Below, in pieces: positions 25,871 through 34,537 of a stretch of DNA of 41,798 nt (position 1 is its first letter; each line of letters starts with the position of its first letter). The stretch is taken from positions 1 to 41,798 of the forward strand of contig DGPL01000013.1 in assembly GCA_002390425.1 (NCBI GenBank), given 5' to 3'. The stretch is from Kordiimonadaceae bacterium UBA4441. GTDB taxonomy: Bacteria; Pseudomonadota; Alphaproteobacteria; Sphingomonadales; Emcibacteraceae. The notes beneath the pieces were generated by a model. It saw nothing but the letters and a program-made list of their open reading frames with translations, searched no databases and was not told where the DNA came from. The translations under genes and the position numbers were made by a program.

Positions 25871-26689
25871 TTATGATATCATACCGGATGGATCAAAATT
25901 CATTTTAATCTCCCGCCATTGGTCATATAAATTCTGTGGTAATTCTAAATCACTATAAGGCGCGCACATGCGAACTGCACGAAGTGCGCTATCGGCTGCC
26001 ACTTTTAAAGGGCCACTCATCCGACTATAATCATCTGCAGTGGGTGGTCTTGCCAAATCACCATCTGGTGTTAATTGCATATAAACGGTTACTTTTAATG
26101 TCCCCGCCTCCAAGGCACCGGCCGGTGGGTTCCAACATTGATCTTGTATCTTCTTTTGTATCGCCGCACTGATAGACATCGTTTGGCGACGTACATCCAA
26201 TGAAGTCATTTGTTGTTCTTGCTGTCCGTATTTTTCCGCCAAACGCTCTGTCGCCGATTGGCTTTCCGGAATTTTATTAAGGAGCGCGGCTATTCTGTCA
26301 CTGCTGAAACGGCTTGGCGGTTTTGGTCGTGATCTTGGGGCCACACTTGGTGCTTCTGCGCGCTGAACAGGTTTTGGTTTAGGCTTCGCTGCTGGCTTCT
26401 CTTTTGGTTGATCAAGCAGCGGCATCGTCGACGCCATTTTCGGTGGTGGTGGCGGTAAGGCCGCAGCTACACGCTCAGGCCTTTTTTCCGGCGGTTTTGG
26501 TTTTTCTTTTGTTGGTTCAGGTAATTTTGCAATTTCGACTGTTTTTGTCACTTCGGCAATATCAACCATTTCAACGGGAATAATTTGCATCTCCATATCG
26601 CGTGGTGTGTCAAACCACGGAATGCCGAATGTGGCTGCTAAAAATAGCCCCACATGCGATACTCCTGATATAATTAATGCGTTTTTCAA
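25871..26689 (-). CDS. tolA: Cell envelope integrity protein TolA
   Basis: TolA spans the periplasm and transmits the energy of TolQR to TolB-Pal. The 272-residue protein has one N-terminal transmembrane helix (about 5-24), a Pro/Lys-rich extended region (about 53-126, with KEKPKPPEKRPE and AAKPKPKPVQRAE) and a C-terminal domain with QIQ-type CWNPPAGA, VYMQLTPDGDL and ALRAVRMCAPY, which matches the TolA/TonB C-terminal fold. The central helix is much shorter and more Pro-rich than in E. coli, as is common in alphaproteobacteria. Position between tolR and tolB supports the call. Confidence 0.92.
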   Translation of the reverse strand: MKNALIISGVSHVGLFLAATFGIPWFDTPRDMEMQIIPVEMVDIAEVTKTVEIAKLPEPTKEKPKPPEKRPERVAAALPPPPPKMASTMPLLDQPKEKPAAKPKPKPVQRAEAPSVAPRSRPKPPSRFSSDRIAALLNKIPESQSATERLAEKYGQQEQQMTSLDVRRQTMSISAAIQKKIQDQCWNPPAGALEAGTLKVTVYMQLTPDGDLARPPTADDYSRMSGPLKVAADSALRAVRMCAPYSDLELPQNLYDQWREIKMNFDPSGMIS

Positions 26690-26710
26690 TTTATTCTCTA
26701 TACTTTCATT

Positions 26711-27148
26711 TTATCTTGCCGGGTCCGTCACCATGGCAACACGGGAAAATCCGTTGCCATTCAACAACCCCATCACTTCCATCACACGGCCATAACTAAC
26801 ACCTTGGTCACCGTGAACATAAATTCTGTCCTCTTTACGGTTTTCAAAAATCACCGTAATGCGGGCTACGAGCTGTTGAAGCTCAACTTCTTCATCTTGA
26901 AGATAAATACGCCCTTCTTCATCGATAGTGATCGATAGCGGCGTATTATTTTCTGGCAAGTTGTTAGCCTGACTATTCGGAAGGTCAATAGGAACGCCAA
27001 CGGTTAATAATGGTGCTGTCACCATAAAAACAACAAGCAGCACCAACATCACATCAACAAAAGGCGTTACGTTAATCTCACTCATTTGTTGATGGCGTTT
27101 TGAAAATCCGGTGCGGTGACCGCCGCCTTTATTTCCATGCATTTGCAT
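26711..27148 (-). CDS. tolR: Tol-Pal system protein TolR
   Basis: TolR forms the proton channel of the Tol system with TolQ. The 145-residue protein carries a short cytoplasmic tail, a transmembrane helix at about 29-50 with the essential proton-carrying aspartate D32 in MSEINVTPFVDVMLVLLVV, and a periplasmic domain with IYVHGDQGVSYGRVMEVM. The sequence fits the ExbD/TolR family and the gene position fixes it as TolR. It follows tolQ by five bases. Confidence 0.95.
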   Translation of the reverse strand: MQMHGNKGGGHRTGFSKRHQQMSEINVTPFVDVMLVLLVVFMVTAPLLTVGVPIDLPNSQANNLPENNTPLSITIDEEGRIYLQDEEVELQQLVARITVIFENRKEDRIYVHGDQGVSYGRVMEVMGLLNGNGFSRVAMVTDPAR

Positions 27149-27153
27149 AAATG

Positions 27154-27888
27154 CTACTCCTCATCCATTTGACGTGACAAGATGGTGCCAAATTCTTCAG
27201 CGAAACCCTCTAGACGGTTGGCATATCGCCCTAAATCATTGGATAATACGTTATATGCAACAACCGCAGGGATCGCAGCAACTAGTCCCATGGCTGTCGC
27301 TGCCAGCGCTTCTGCAATACCCGGTGCCACAACGGCCAGTGACGAATTATTTGAAGATGCGATTGATTGAAAGCTGTTCATGATACCCCACACGGTACCA
27401 AACAGTCCAACAAACGGTGCCGTTGAGCCAACAGTGGCCAGCACACCAAGGTAATGTTCAAGCCGTTCCATTTCACGGCTAACCGTCACTTGCATAACAC
27501 GATAAATACGTTCTTGTGCACCCATAGCAATTTTACCGGTACGCGTGGTTGTTGATCGTTGCCATTCACGCATAGCAGAAACAAATAACATCGCAAGTGG
27601 GTGATCAGGGTTATGACGGGTGCGTTCATAAAGATCTTCAAGGCTGTTGCCGGACCAAAATTCGACTTCAAATTCATCTGCTTTTTCACGTACAGCGCGA
27701 AGACGCTTATATTTATCATAGATAATCGCCCAGCACCAAACCGATGCGCCGAGTAACATAATCATTACAGCCTGCACAATAAAATCAGCTTGCGCAAACA
27801 TGCCGAAAAATGAAAAATCGGGTGCCGTACCACCTAAATCTACAGCTTCAACTGCGGCTACTGCACTTGCTTCTAATTCTTCTTCCAT
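27154..27888 (-). CDS. tolQ: Tol-Pal system protein TolQ
   Basis: TolQ is the inner-membrane proton-channel scaffold of the Tol system. The 244-residue protein has three transmembrane helices (about 31-53, 150-175 and 190-215), with a large cytoplasmic loop between the first two. The conserved APFVGLFGTVWGIMNSF and GIAEALAATAMGLVAAIPAVVAYN motifs of the ExbB/TolQ family are present. GGGAACGGAA precedes the ATG. It lies between ybgC and tolR as in E. coli. Confidence 0.96.
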   Translation of the reverse strand: MEEELEASAVAAVEAVDLGGTAPDFSFFGMFAQADFIVQAVMIMLLGASVWCWAIIYDKYKRLRAVREKADEFEVEFWSGNSLEDLYERTRHNPDHPLAMLFVSAMREWQRSTTTRTGKIAMGAQERIYRVMQVTVSREMERLEHYLGVLATVGSTAPFVGLFGTVWGIMNSFQSIASSNNSSLAVVAPGIAEALAATAMGLVAAIPAVVAYNVLSNDLGRYANRLEGFAEEFGTILSRQMDEE

Positions 27889-27911
27889 TTCCGTTCCCTA
27901 AAATTCAATAA

Positions 27912-28352
27912 TTATACGTTTAATTTTTCTTTTATGTTTTGCGGTAATCTTTTGGTTTTACCATTCTCACCGATTGCCGCTATTTTTATCATTCCTGTGA
28001 CCAATATATGATCATTTTTTGTTACATCCTGCTTTATTATCAAGCTGGCGCCACCTAATTTTATAATCTCGCTCTTAATAACAAGATGATCATCAAATCT
28101 CGCGGGACTATTGAAATCAATTTCAGAGCGCTTTACTACAAAACTGACATCTTCAGGGTTGTTATAATCCAACATCTCCGCCTGATCAATACCAAGATCC
28201 CTTAACATTTCAGAACGTGCACGTTCCATAAATTTCAAATAGTTGGCGTAGTAAACCACGCCCCCAATATCCGTATCTTCATAATAAACCCGGATATTAA
28301 AATTATGTATTTTTCCCTTCATAGAACCAGAATGTGGCAAAATTTCAGTCAT
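27912..28352 (-). CDS. ybgC: Tol-Pal-associated acyl-CoA thioesterase YbgC
   Basis: YbgC is a hotdog-fold acyl-CoA thioesterase whose gene heads the tol-pal operon. The 146-residue protein has the catalytic region RVYYEDTDIGGVVYYANYL with the conserved Asp, followed by KFMERARSEMLRDLGI. Its physiological substrate is uncertain, with roles proposed in phospholipid metabolism. A later start at the internal ATG (MKGKIHNFNIRVYY) is possible. It follows ruvB by two bases, linking the ruv and tol groups. Confidence 0.93.
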   Translation of the reverse strand: MTEILPHSGSMKGKIHNFNIRVYYEDTDIGGVVYYANYLKFMERARSEMLRDLGIDQAEMLDYNNPEDVSFVVKRSEIDFNSPARFDDHLVIKSEIIKLGGASLIIKQDVTKNDHILVTGMIKIAAIGENGKTKRLPQNIKEKLNV

Positions 28353-28354
28353 TA

Positions 28355-29404
28355 TTACTTTTTTGCCTCTTCACTTAATAATTCTAGCTGCGAAGTATCA
28401 AAATTCTTAGGCGCTTTTAGCCCAATATGCTCAAATGCATGTGCGGATAACATCCGGCCTCGCGGCGTGCGTTGCACCAATCCTTTTTGCATTAAATATG
28501 GTTCGATAATGTCTTCGATGGCGTCCCTAGGCTCACTTAATGCCGCCGCCAAAGTTTCGATACCAACTGGACCGCCCCCATAGCTTTCACCGATGCACCG
28601 TAAATACTTATGATCCATCGCGTCCAATCCTTGTGCATCAACTTCCAATCTTCTAAGCGCGCTATCTGCACTTTCCGCTGTGACAGCATCACCGCCATCT
28701 ACTAAAGCGAAATCGGCTACACGTCTTAATAGACGTCCAGCGATGCGGGGAGTACCGCGCGCTCTTCTTGCAATTTCTAAGGCACCGTCTTCTGTCATTT
28801 CAACCCCTAATACGCGAGCCGCGCGACTTACAATTTTTTTCAAATCTTCCGGTTCATAAAAATTTAAGCGTGTCGGAATACCAAATCGATCACGTAAAGG
28901 CGTAGTTAGCAGTCCTGATCTCGTCGTCGCCCCTACAAGTGTAAATTGCGGTAAATCAATACGGACAGAGCGAGCCGCTGGCCCCTCACCGATTATTAGG
29001 TCAAGATGAAAATCTTCCATCGCCGGGTAGAGAATTTCTTCTACAGCTGGGTTAAGGCGATGGATTTCATCAATAAAAAGAATGTCATTTTCTTCTAAGT
29101 TTGTAAGAAGCGCAGCGAGATCACCAGATTTAGAAATAACCGGCCCCGCTGTCGCGCGAAAATTCACACCTAATTCACGCGCCATAATTTGGGCAAGTGT
29201 CGTTTTTCCAAGCCCCGGAGGTCCAAAAAAAAGAACATGATCAAGAGCTTTTCCACGTGCCTTTGCCGCCTCAATAAATACTTTTAAATTATCACAAGCT
29301 TTACGCTGTCCAATAAATTCGCTCAACGTCGCAGGTCGAATTGAGGCATCAAAATCACCATGCAACTCACCACCACTGATTAATCGGTCTTGCTCATCGC
29401 TCAT
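28355..29404 (-). CDS. ruvB: Holliday junction helicase motor RuvB
   Basis: RuvB is the AAA+ ring that drives branch migration with RuvA. The 349-residue protein has Walker A GPPGLGKT at 61-68, Walker B DILFIDEIHRL, sensor 1 and arginine finger text TLVGATTRSGLLTTPLRDRFGI, sensor 2 RGTPRIAGRLLRRVRD-like (here RRVADFA), and the C-terminal winged helix ending YLMQKGLVQRTPRGRML. Its start overlaps the ruvA stop by four bases. Confidence 0.98.
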   Translation of the reverse strand: MSDEQDRLISGGELHGDFDASIRPATLSEFIGQRKACDNLKVFIEAAKARGKALDHVLFFGPPGLGKTTLAQIMARELGVNFRATAGPVISKSGDLAALLTNLEENDILFIDEIHRLNPAVEEILYPAMEDFHLDLIIGEGPAARSVRIDLPQFTLVGATTRSGLLTTPLRDRFGIPTRLNFYEPEDLKKIVSRAARVLGVEMTEDGALEIARRARGTPRIAGRLLRRVADFALVDGGDAVTAESADSALRRLEVDAQGLDAMDHKYLRCIGESYGGGPVGIETLAAALSEPRDAIEDIIEPYLMQKGLVQRTPRGRMLSAHAFEHIGLKAPKNFDTSQLELLSEEAKK

Positions 29405-30000
29405 TTTGCAAGCTCCTTAAGACCAAGACGTATAAGCGTCTGCACATTGTCATCGGCGCCTTCATTTAGAGCTTTATTGACGACCGTAAAAGCCTCCGCT
29501 TGTTTATAACCAAGGTTTGTCAGTGCTGATACGGCGTCTCCCAGGGATGACGCTCTTGCCGGTTTGCCGCTCTCCACCTTCATAGGAGCAAGTGCAAATT
29601 TCGCCACTTTATCTTTCAGTTCAGTCACAATTCGAGTGGCAAGCTTTGGTCCGATGCCGCTGGTTTGCCCTACAACTGTCTTATCCTGTGCCGCAATAGA
29701 ATTTGAAAGTTCATCCGGATTAACGGTAGAGAGAATAGCAAGTGCTACTTTTGCACCAACACCTTGCACGGTTTGTAATAATCTAAACCAATCCCGTTCA
29801 AGCTCAGTTGCAAAACCAAATAAATGGAAATGATCTTCACGGATATGTGTTTCAATAAATAAGGCTGTTTCTTCCCCTAAACCATTTAATTTATCAAGGG
29901 TCCTAGACGAGCAAAAAACATGATAGCCAACACCATTAACATCAATGATACACCAGTCTTCACCAAAACTATCTAGTAATCCTCTTAATTTCGCAATCAT
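29401..30000 (-). CDS. ruvA: Holliday junction DNA-binding subunit RuvA
   Basis: RuvA binds four-way junctions as a tetramer and recruits RuvB. The 199-residue protein has the N-terminal OB-fold (MIAKLRGLLD, NGVGYHVFCSSRTL), HIREDHFHLFGFA, two helix-hairpin-helix motifs (VQGVGAKVALAIL and TSGIGPKLATRIVTELKDK), and the C-terminal RuvB-binding helices (DAVSALTNLGYKQAEA). It overlaps ruvC and ruvB by four bases each, the coupled ATGA arrangement. Confidence 0.97.
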   Translation of the reverse strand: MIAKLRGLLDSFGEDWCIIDVNGVGYHVFCSSRTLDKLNGLGEETALFIETHIREDHFHLFGFATELERDWFRLLQTVQGVGAKVALAILSTVNPDELSNSIAAQDKTVVGQTSGIGPKLATRIVTELKDKVAKFALAPMKVESGKPARASSLGDAVSALTNLGYKQAEAFTVVNKALNEGADDNVQTLIRLGLKELAK

Positions 30001-30563
30001 GCCTTTGCACCCTTCATAATGATTTGAGCGCCACTTCCTTTAAGTCCACTATTGCCGATGGCTTCACTCAATCGCCCATGCGCGCCACCACTATGGGCAT
30101 GACATATTGCCACGGCGAGCGCATCACCCGCATCTTCACCGTTAATTTTCACACTGGGTAATAAAATTCCGAGCATGGCCGTGACTTGCTCTTTCCCAGC
30201 GTGGCCGGATCCGACAACTGACTTTTTAATATGATTTGGTGAATATTCAGAAACGGGCAATCCCGCCATTGCCGGAACAAGTAGCGAAATACCGCGCGCC
30301 TGACCAAGTTTTAATGTTGAATTAGGGTTTTTATTCACAAATGTTTCCTCGACAGCAGCAGAAACGGGCTCCCAATCGGAAATAACTTGGCTTAGTCCAT
30401 CATAAAGTTGCACCAATCGCTCGGCCAACGATAAAGAATTGTCTGTTTTAATTATACCATTAGCGACATGACTTAAACGTGAGCCTTGCACATCTATAAT
30501 GCCCCAGCCTGTTTTACGCAGACCAGGGTCAAAACCCACAAGACGTTGTCCTTTTATTGTCAC
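29997..30563 (-). CDS. ruvC: Holliday junction endonuclease RuvC
   Basis: RuvC resolves Holliday junctions by symmetric cuts. The 188-residue protein has the RNase H-like fold with the first catalytic aspartate D12 in LVGFDPGLRKTGWG, the catalytic glutamate in AAVEETFVNKNPNSTLKLGQARG, and the late acidic pair in GEDAGDALAVAICHAH. Length is slightly above the E. coli protein. It is coupled to yebC upstream and ruvA downstream by four-base overlaps. Confidence 0.97.
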   Translation of the reverse strand: MTIKGQRLVGFDPGLRKTGWGIIDVQGSRLSHVANGIIKTDNSLSLAERLVQLYDGLSQVISDWEPVSAAVEETFVNKNPNSTLKLGQARGISLLVPAMAGLPVSEYSPNHIKKSVVGSGHAGKEQVTAMLGILLPSVKINGEDAGDALAVAICHAHSGGAHGRLSEAIGNSGLKGSGAQIIMKGAKA

Positions 30564-31309
30564 GCGCCAAGTTTCTCCATTACATCATCAGGAATATCAT
30601 AATTGCCATATACATTTTGTACATCATCAAGATCTTCAAGTGCATCAATCATTTTTATGAGTTTTGTAGCCCCATCGAAATCCAACTCAATCATATTCTG
30701 AGCTTTCCAAATCAGTTTGGCTGATTTTGGTTCTTCGCCTGTTGATTCAGAAAGGGCCGTTGAAACCGCATTCAAATCTTCCATAGCACACGTAATTTCA
30801 TGTGTATCATCATCAGTTTCAACATTATCAGCCCCTGCTTCAAGCGCTTGTTCAAACATATCATCAGCAGAAATACTGCTTTCTTCATAGATAATTTCAC
30901 CAACATGATCGAATTGATAAGCAACGCTACCGCTTTCACCCATGTTGCCACCATTTTTGGAAAATGCTGTGCGAATATCCGTTGCTGCTCTATTTCGATT
31001 GTCCGTTAAGCTTTCAACAATTATCGCCGTTCCACCGGGTCCAAACCCTTCATATCTAATTTCATCATAATTTGCACTGTCACCTGCTTGTGATTTATTA
31101 ACAGCGCGCTGAATATTATCTTTTGGCATACTGTTTGATCGGGCGTTTTGAATGGCGAGGCGAAGGCGCGGATTAGAATCCGGATCTGGGCCACCCATTT
31201 TCGCTGCAACTGTGATTTCTTTTGAAAGTTTACTAAATAATCCGGAGCGTTTTTTATCCTGAGCTCCTTTACGATGCATAATATTTTTGAACTTGGAATG
31301 ACCTGCCAT
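30560..31309 (-). CDS. yebC: YebC/PmpR-family regulator
   Basis: The 249-residue protein is a full-length YebC family member (starting MAGHSKFKNIMHRKGAQDKKR, then GGPDPDSNPRLRLAIQNARS and GFGPGGTAIIVESLTDNRNR). Family members have been described as DNA-binding transcription regulators and more recently as ribosome-associated factors that relieve stalling at proline stretches; which applies here cannot be read. It is the first gene of the yebC-ruvC-ruvA-ruvB run, the usual context. Confidence 0.96.
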   Translation of the reverse strand: MAGHSKFKNIMHRKGAQDKKRSGLFSKLSKEITVAAKMGGPDPDSNPRLRLAIQNARSNSMPKDNIQRAVNKSQAGDSANYDEIRYEGFGPGGTAIIVESLTDNRNRAATDIRTAFSKNGGNMGESGSVAYQFDHVGEIIYEESSISADDMFEQALEAGADNVETDDDTHEITCAMEDLNAVSTALSESTGEEPKSAKLIWKAQNMIELDFDGATKLIKMIDALEDLDDVQNVYGNYDIPDDVMEKLGA

Positions 31310-31413
31310 TTTCTTCTCTCTTCTTTGCCTTTAGGCGAGCATAAATATTTAATGAATTAATGTATGAACCCTTGATAAACCACCGAGTCCCATTTGTGAA
31401 TAGCTTTTAATTA

Positions 31414-32226
31414 TTAATTGGGAAATGTTTCGTGCAAACGCGCACCCATTCTTATCGGATCAATACGTTTTGCAAGTCCCGTTTTATCATCCGTCTCTAC
31501 AAATACGCCGCAAAGCGTGCCATCGCCATTTGCCGGTGTATATCGGTCACCACGAACTTTTTTTGTAAATCTATTTATGGGCTCTGCTTTATCCATGCCT
31601 ATAACACTATCGTAATCACCACACATACCCGCATCGGTTTGATAGGCGGTGCCGCCATCAAAAATTTGTGCATCAGCCGTTGGAACATGACTATGTGTTC
31701 CCACCACAAGTGACGCTCTTCCATCAAGAAATTGTCCCATGGCCATTTTTTCAGAAGTGGCCTCTGCATGAATATCAACCAGAACAAATTTAACAGAGCT
31801 GCCCAAAGGATATTTTTTAAGTTCTTCGTCCACGGCTTTAAAGGGATCGTCAAGCGCATCCATAAAGACACGTCCCATAGCGTTTACCACCAACATTCTT
31901 CGGCCGCGCGTGTCTTCAACCACTATTGATCCTTTTCCAGAAGTACCCGCAGGGAAATTAATAGGGCGAATTAAACGTTTTTCCGTATTGATATAGGTTT
32001 TTGTTTCTTTTTGGTCCCAAACATGATTACCGGTCGAAATGACATCAACCCCCATTTCAAAAAGCTCTTTAACGATTTTACTGGTTATTCCAAAACCGGC
32101 AGCGGCATTCTCGCCATTAACGACGATAAAATCCGGTTTAAGGCGTTCTTTGATTTCTGGTAATTTTTCGGCAACGATTTTTCGGCCACTTCGCCCCATA
32201 ATATCACCTAGGTAAACAACTTTCAC
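31414..32226 (-). CDS. YmdB-type metallophosphoesterase
   Basis: The 270-residue protein belongs to the TIGR00282/YmdB calcineurin-like family, which contains dinuclear-metal phosphodiesterases; Bacillus YmdB hydrolyses cyclic nucleotides and affects biofilm formation. Visible ligands are D8 in VYLGDIMGRSG, the VVNGENAAAGFGIT asparagine-glutamate pair, VISTGNHVWD, DIHAEATSEK and VVGTHSHVPTAD. In alphaproteobacteria the gene often follows the 5-FCL gene, as here, where its start abuts the upstream stop. The actual substrate in this organism is unknown. Confidence 0.9.
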   Translation of the reverse strand: MKVVYLGDIMGRSGRKIVAEKLPEIKERLKPDFIVVNGENAAAGFGITSKIVKELFEMGVDVISTGNHVWDQKETKTYINTEKRLIRPINFPAGTSGKGSIVVEDTRGRRMLVVNAMGRVFMDALDDPFKAVDEELKKYPLGSSVKFVLVDIHAEATSEKMAMGQFLDGRASLVVGTHSHVPTADAQIFDGGTAYQTDAGMCGDYDSVIGMDKAEPINRFTKKVRGDRYTPANGDGTLCGVFVETDDKTGLAKRIDPIRMGARLHETFPN

Positions 32227-32793
32227 TTATGAAAAATCCTTATAAATGTTCTGATCAGTTACAATCATGTCCAATTTTTGATCATAGTCATCAACTGGCA
32301 CTTGCGCAATCTTTTGTCCTTCAAAGGCTATACCAATGGCTATCAAATCAGAATTGACCTCTTTTAACGATGCTATTGTGCGATCATAATATCCACCGCC
32401 ATATCCTAATCGGTTCCCACTTTCGTCAAATGCGAGAAGCGGCACTAATAACACATCAGGTATTATAATCTGCTCCGAACTTTCTTTGGTATTAAAAGGG
32501 CCATCTATAAGATCCGTCTTCATATCCCATGAATGAAATTCAAGTGGCTGATTGCTTGCAATTATTGACGGAAGAGCAATTGGAAAACGTGCCGCATGCA
32601 ATACTTTTAAGCATATCAAGGCGTCAAGCTCATCAATAATAGGATAATATCCGGATACCGTTTTAATCGTATCCAATTCTTCGAGCATAATTATTTTTGC
32701 CGCGACTTTTCTTGCCGCCATACCATTATCATTGCGGAATATTTCAGCACGTACCTCTTTGGCTTTTTTTCGGATTTTATTTTTTTCAGACAT
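32227..32793 (-). CDS. 5-formyltetrahydrofolate cyclo-ligase
   Basis: The enzyme converts 5-formyl-THF to 5,10-methenyl-THF using ATP. The chosen start is ATG 32793 (MSEKNKIRKKAKE), giving 188 residues; an in-frame TTG two codons upstream (32799) is an alternative. Family motifs are the N-terminal RKKAKEVR, VSGYYPIIDELD, IIIPDVLLVPLLAFDESGNRLGYGGGYYDRT and the late LDMIVTD. The gene is immediately downstream of 6S RNA, as ygfA is in E. coli, and would be cotranscribed with it. Confidence 0.93.
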   Translation of the reverse strand: MSEKNKIRKKAKEVRAEIFRNDNGMAARKVAAKIIMLEELDTIKTVSGYYPIIDELDALICLKVLHAARFPIALPSIIASNQPLEFHSWDMKTDLIDGPFNTKESSEQIIIPDVLLVPLLAFDESGNRLGYGGGYYDRTIASLKEVNSDLIAIGIAFEGQKIAQVPVDDYDQKLDMIVTDQNIYKDFS

Positions 32794-32819
32794 TTTCAAT
32801 CATATTGCTTTGATAAAAA

Positions 32820-32983
32820 GAGTGCGGGACCGTTTGGCCGTGAATGCTATTTTATCCTCCAGAACCTAATACGTATAGGTGGGCGCCACGATAATAAGGC
32901 CACGGCCCTAACAGAGGCAGCTCCCGATGGAGAATTATCGCCCCGGGGATAATATGAAACACCAACGAAACAGAACCCGCTTT
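32820..32983 (-). ncRNA. ssrS: 6S RNA
   Basis: On the minus strand this region of about 160 nt has the text expected of alphaproteobacterial 6S RNA: a closing GCGGG/CCCGC stem (32976-32980 with 32824-32828), UUAUCCCCGGGGCGAUAA, GGGAGCUGCCUCUGUUAGGG and GUGGCGCCCACC, folding as a long hairpin with a central bubble that mimics an open promoter. It binds the housekeeping sigma-70 holoenzyme in other bacteria. A U-rich stretch follows the 3' end. It lies about 25 bases before 5-FCL, the canonical position. Exact ends are estimated from the closing stem. Confidence 0.88.
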
Positions 32984-33090
32984 TCCTTATGTAATGCTTC
33001 TTTATGATATGAGCAACGTCAAGTTTGCATTATTAATCAAATTAACATAAATAATGGAGTTAGATATCAATCAGGGGCCGAAAATAAATC

Positions 33091-34207
33091 ATGAATAATA
33101 ACATACCCCATTTACTGCATGTGCTTCCTATTTTTGGTCGTGGTGGCATTCCCATTCAAATTAGTCACGCCATCAATTATTTCGGAGATCAAGCTCGACA
33201 CACAATTATATCGACCAACGATGACTATGTGCAAAAGAAGTACTAAACGCAGAGTTAGATGTCAGTTTTCCTAATTTAGATCATTTAGCTGAAGGCGGTT
33301 TATTAAAAAGGCTTAAAAATTACCAACGATATTTAAAAGACACAAAACCCGATGCTTTACTTTCTTATAATTGGGGAGCCATTGAATGGGTGCTCGCCAA
33401 TAGCTTTAGTCCAAAAATCTATAACCTTCATTCTGAACACGGATTTGGGCCCGATGAAGCAGATAAAACACTTTTAAGACGTGATCTATTTAGACGCTTT
33501 TCACTACGTAATACTGAAACCGTTTTGGTTCCCTCATTAAACTTAGAAAATATTGCCCTAAATACATGGCATATCCCTAAGGAAAAGATCGTTTATATTC
33601 CTAATGGCGTCGATATTGCGAAATTTGAAAAAAATGAACCATCCTTCATTATTCCTGGATTTCAAAAACAAACGGATGAAACCATTATCGGTACAATCGC
33701 GCCTTTAGCCCTGAAAAAAATATTGGCCGCATGATTGAAGCCTTTGCTGCATTGCGTAAGAAAAATATCAAATCACGATTATTAATCATTGGCGATGGCG
33801 CAGAACGGACAAAGTTGGAAGCATTGTGCGTCACACTCAATATACAAGATCAAGTGGTTTTTGCTGGATACATTTCAAAGCCAGAAACTGTTATTGGTTA
33901 TCTTGATGTGTTTGCCATTTCGTCTGATACGGAGCAAATGCCAAATACGATACTAGAAGCAATGGCTGCCTCACTTCCTATTGTCGGCGTTGCGTTAGGT
34001 GATGTAAAAAATATGGTAAGCGTTCAGAACCAAGAATTCATAACGCCACTTAATGATGATCTAGCATTCTCAAGTATGATGGAAAAATTAACAGGTGATA
34101 AAGAGAAACAGATTAAATTGGGCGAACTAAACCTTAGTCATGTAAAAGAAAAATACGATCGACTAATCATGTATAAAAAATATGCAAAATTATGGGGTAT
34201 TAATTAA
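33091..34207 (+). pseudogene. GT4-family glycosyltransferase broken by two frameshifts
   Basis: Three successive frames together make one GT-B, family 4 glycosyltransferase of about 372 codons. Frame 1 starts at ATG 33091 (HLLHVLPIFGRGGIPIQISHAI) and stops at TAA 33244-33246. Frame 3 then carries KEVLNAELDV through the N-terminal domain (NLHSEHGFG, IPNGVDIAKF) to IIGTIAPL. Frame 2 continues with SPEKNIGRMIEAFAAL, LLIIGDGAERTKLEAL, VFAGYISKPETVIGYLDVF and the donor-binding region SSDTEQMPNTILEAMAASLPIVG. Each shift fits loss of one base, near 33229 and near 33708. Separate internal starts are possible but would not give a working enzyme. It sits between ssrS and zapA, which are usually adjacent; the sugar and acceptor are unknown. 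Its stop shares TTAA (34204-34207) with the zapA stop. Confidence 0.85.
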
Positions 34208-34521
34208 GAAAGTTCGAGCGTTTTTGCCATTTCTTCAATTTTTAATATCGCCTTACCCATAGCGACATCCATGCGCTTCACTTCTGCCGCTGCTTCGGAA
34301 TGAGATGGTAATTCACCATCATTTAATTCATGTAGTTCGTCAGAAATCATTATAGCCGTCATCAAAAGCAGACGCGTATCACCAGTGGACCCTAAATGTT
34401 CAATCAGGGAGGATGCACGTTGATTAATATAATCTGCCAACATTTTAAGGCGTTCTTCACCACCATCCTGACAAGCTAAATGATGATCTTGATTATTAAA
34501 AGTTACCGTTACCTGCCCCAT
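34204..34521 (-). CDS. zapA: Cell division protein ZapA
   Basis: ZapA bundles FtsZ protofilaments and stabilises the Z ring. The 105-residue protein has the family layout: an N-terminal beta region with VTVTFNNQDHHLACQDGGEERL, then two helices, with YINQRASSLIEHLGSTGDTRLLLMTAIMISDEL and a C-terminal coiled coil. It lies 16 bases after the DUF4164-like gene, and the pair facing tkt is typical of alphaproteobacteria. Confidence 0.9.
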   Translation of the reverse strand: MGQVTVTFNNQDHHLACQDGGEERLKMLADYINQRASSLIEHLGSTGDTRLLLMTAIMISDELHELNDGELPSHSEAAAEVKRMDVAMGKAILKIEEMAKTLELS

Positions 34522-34537
34522 AATAATTCCTTAAAAA

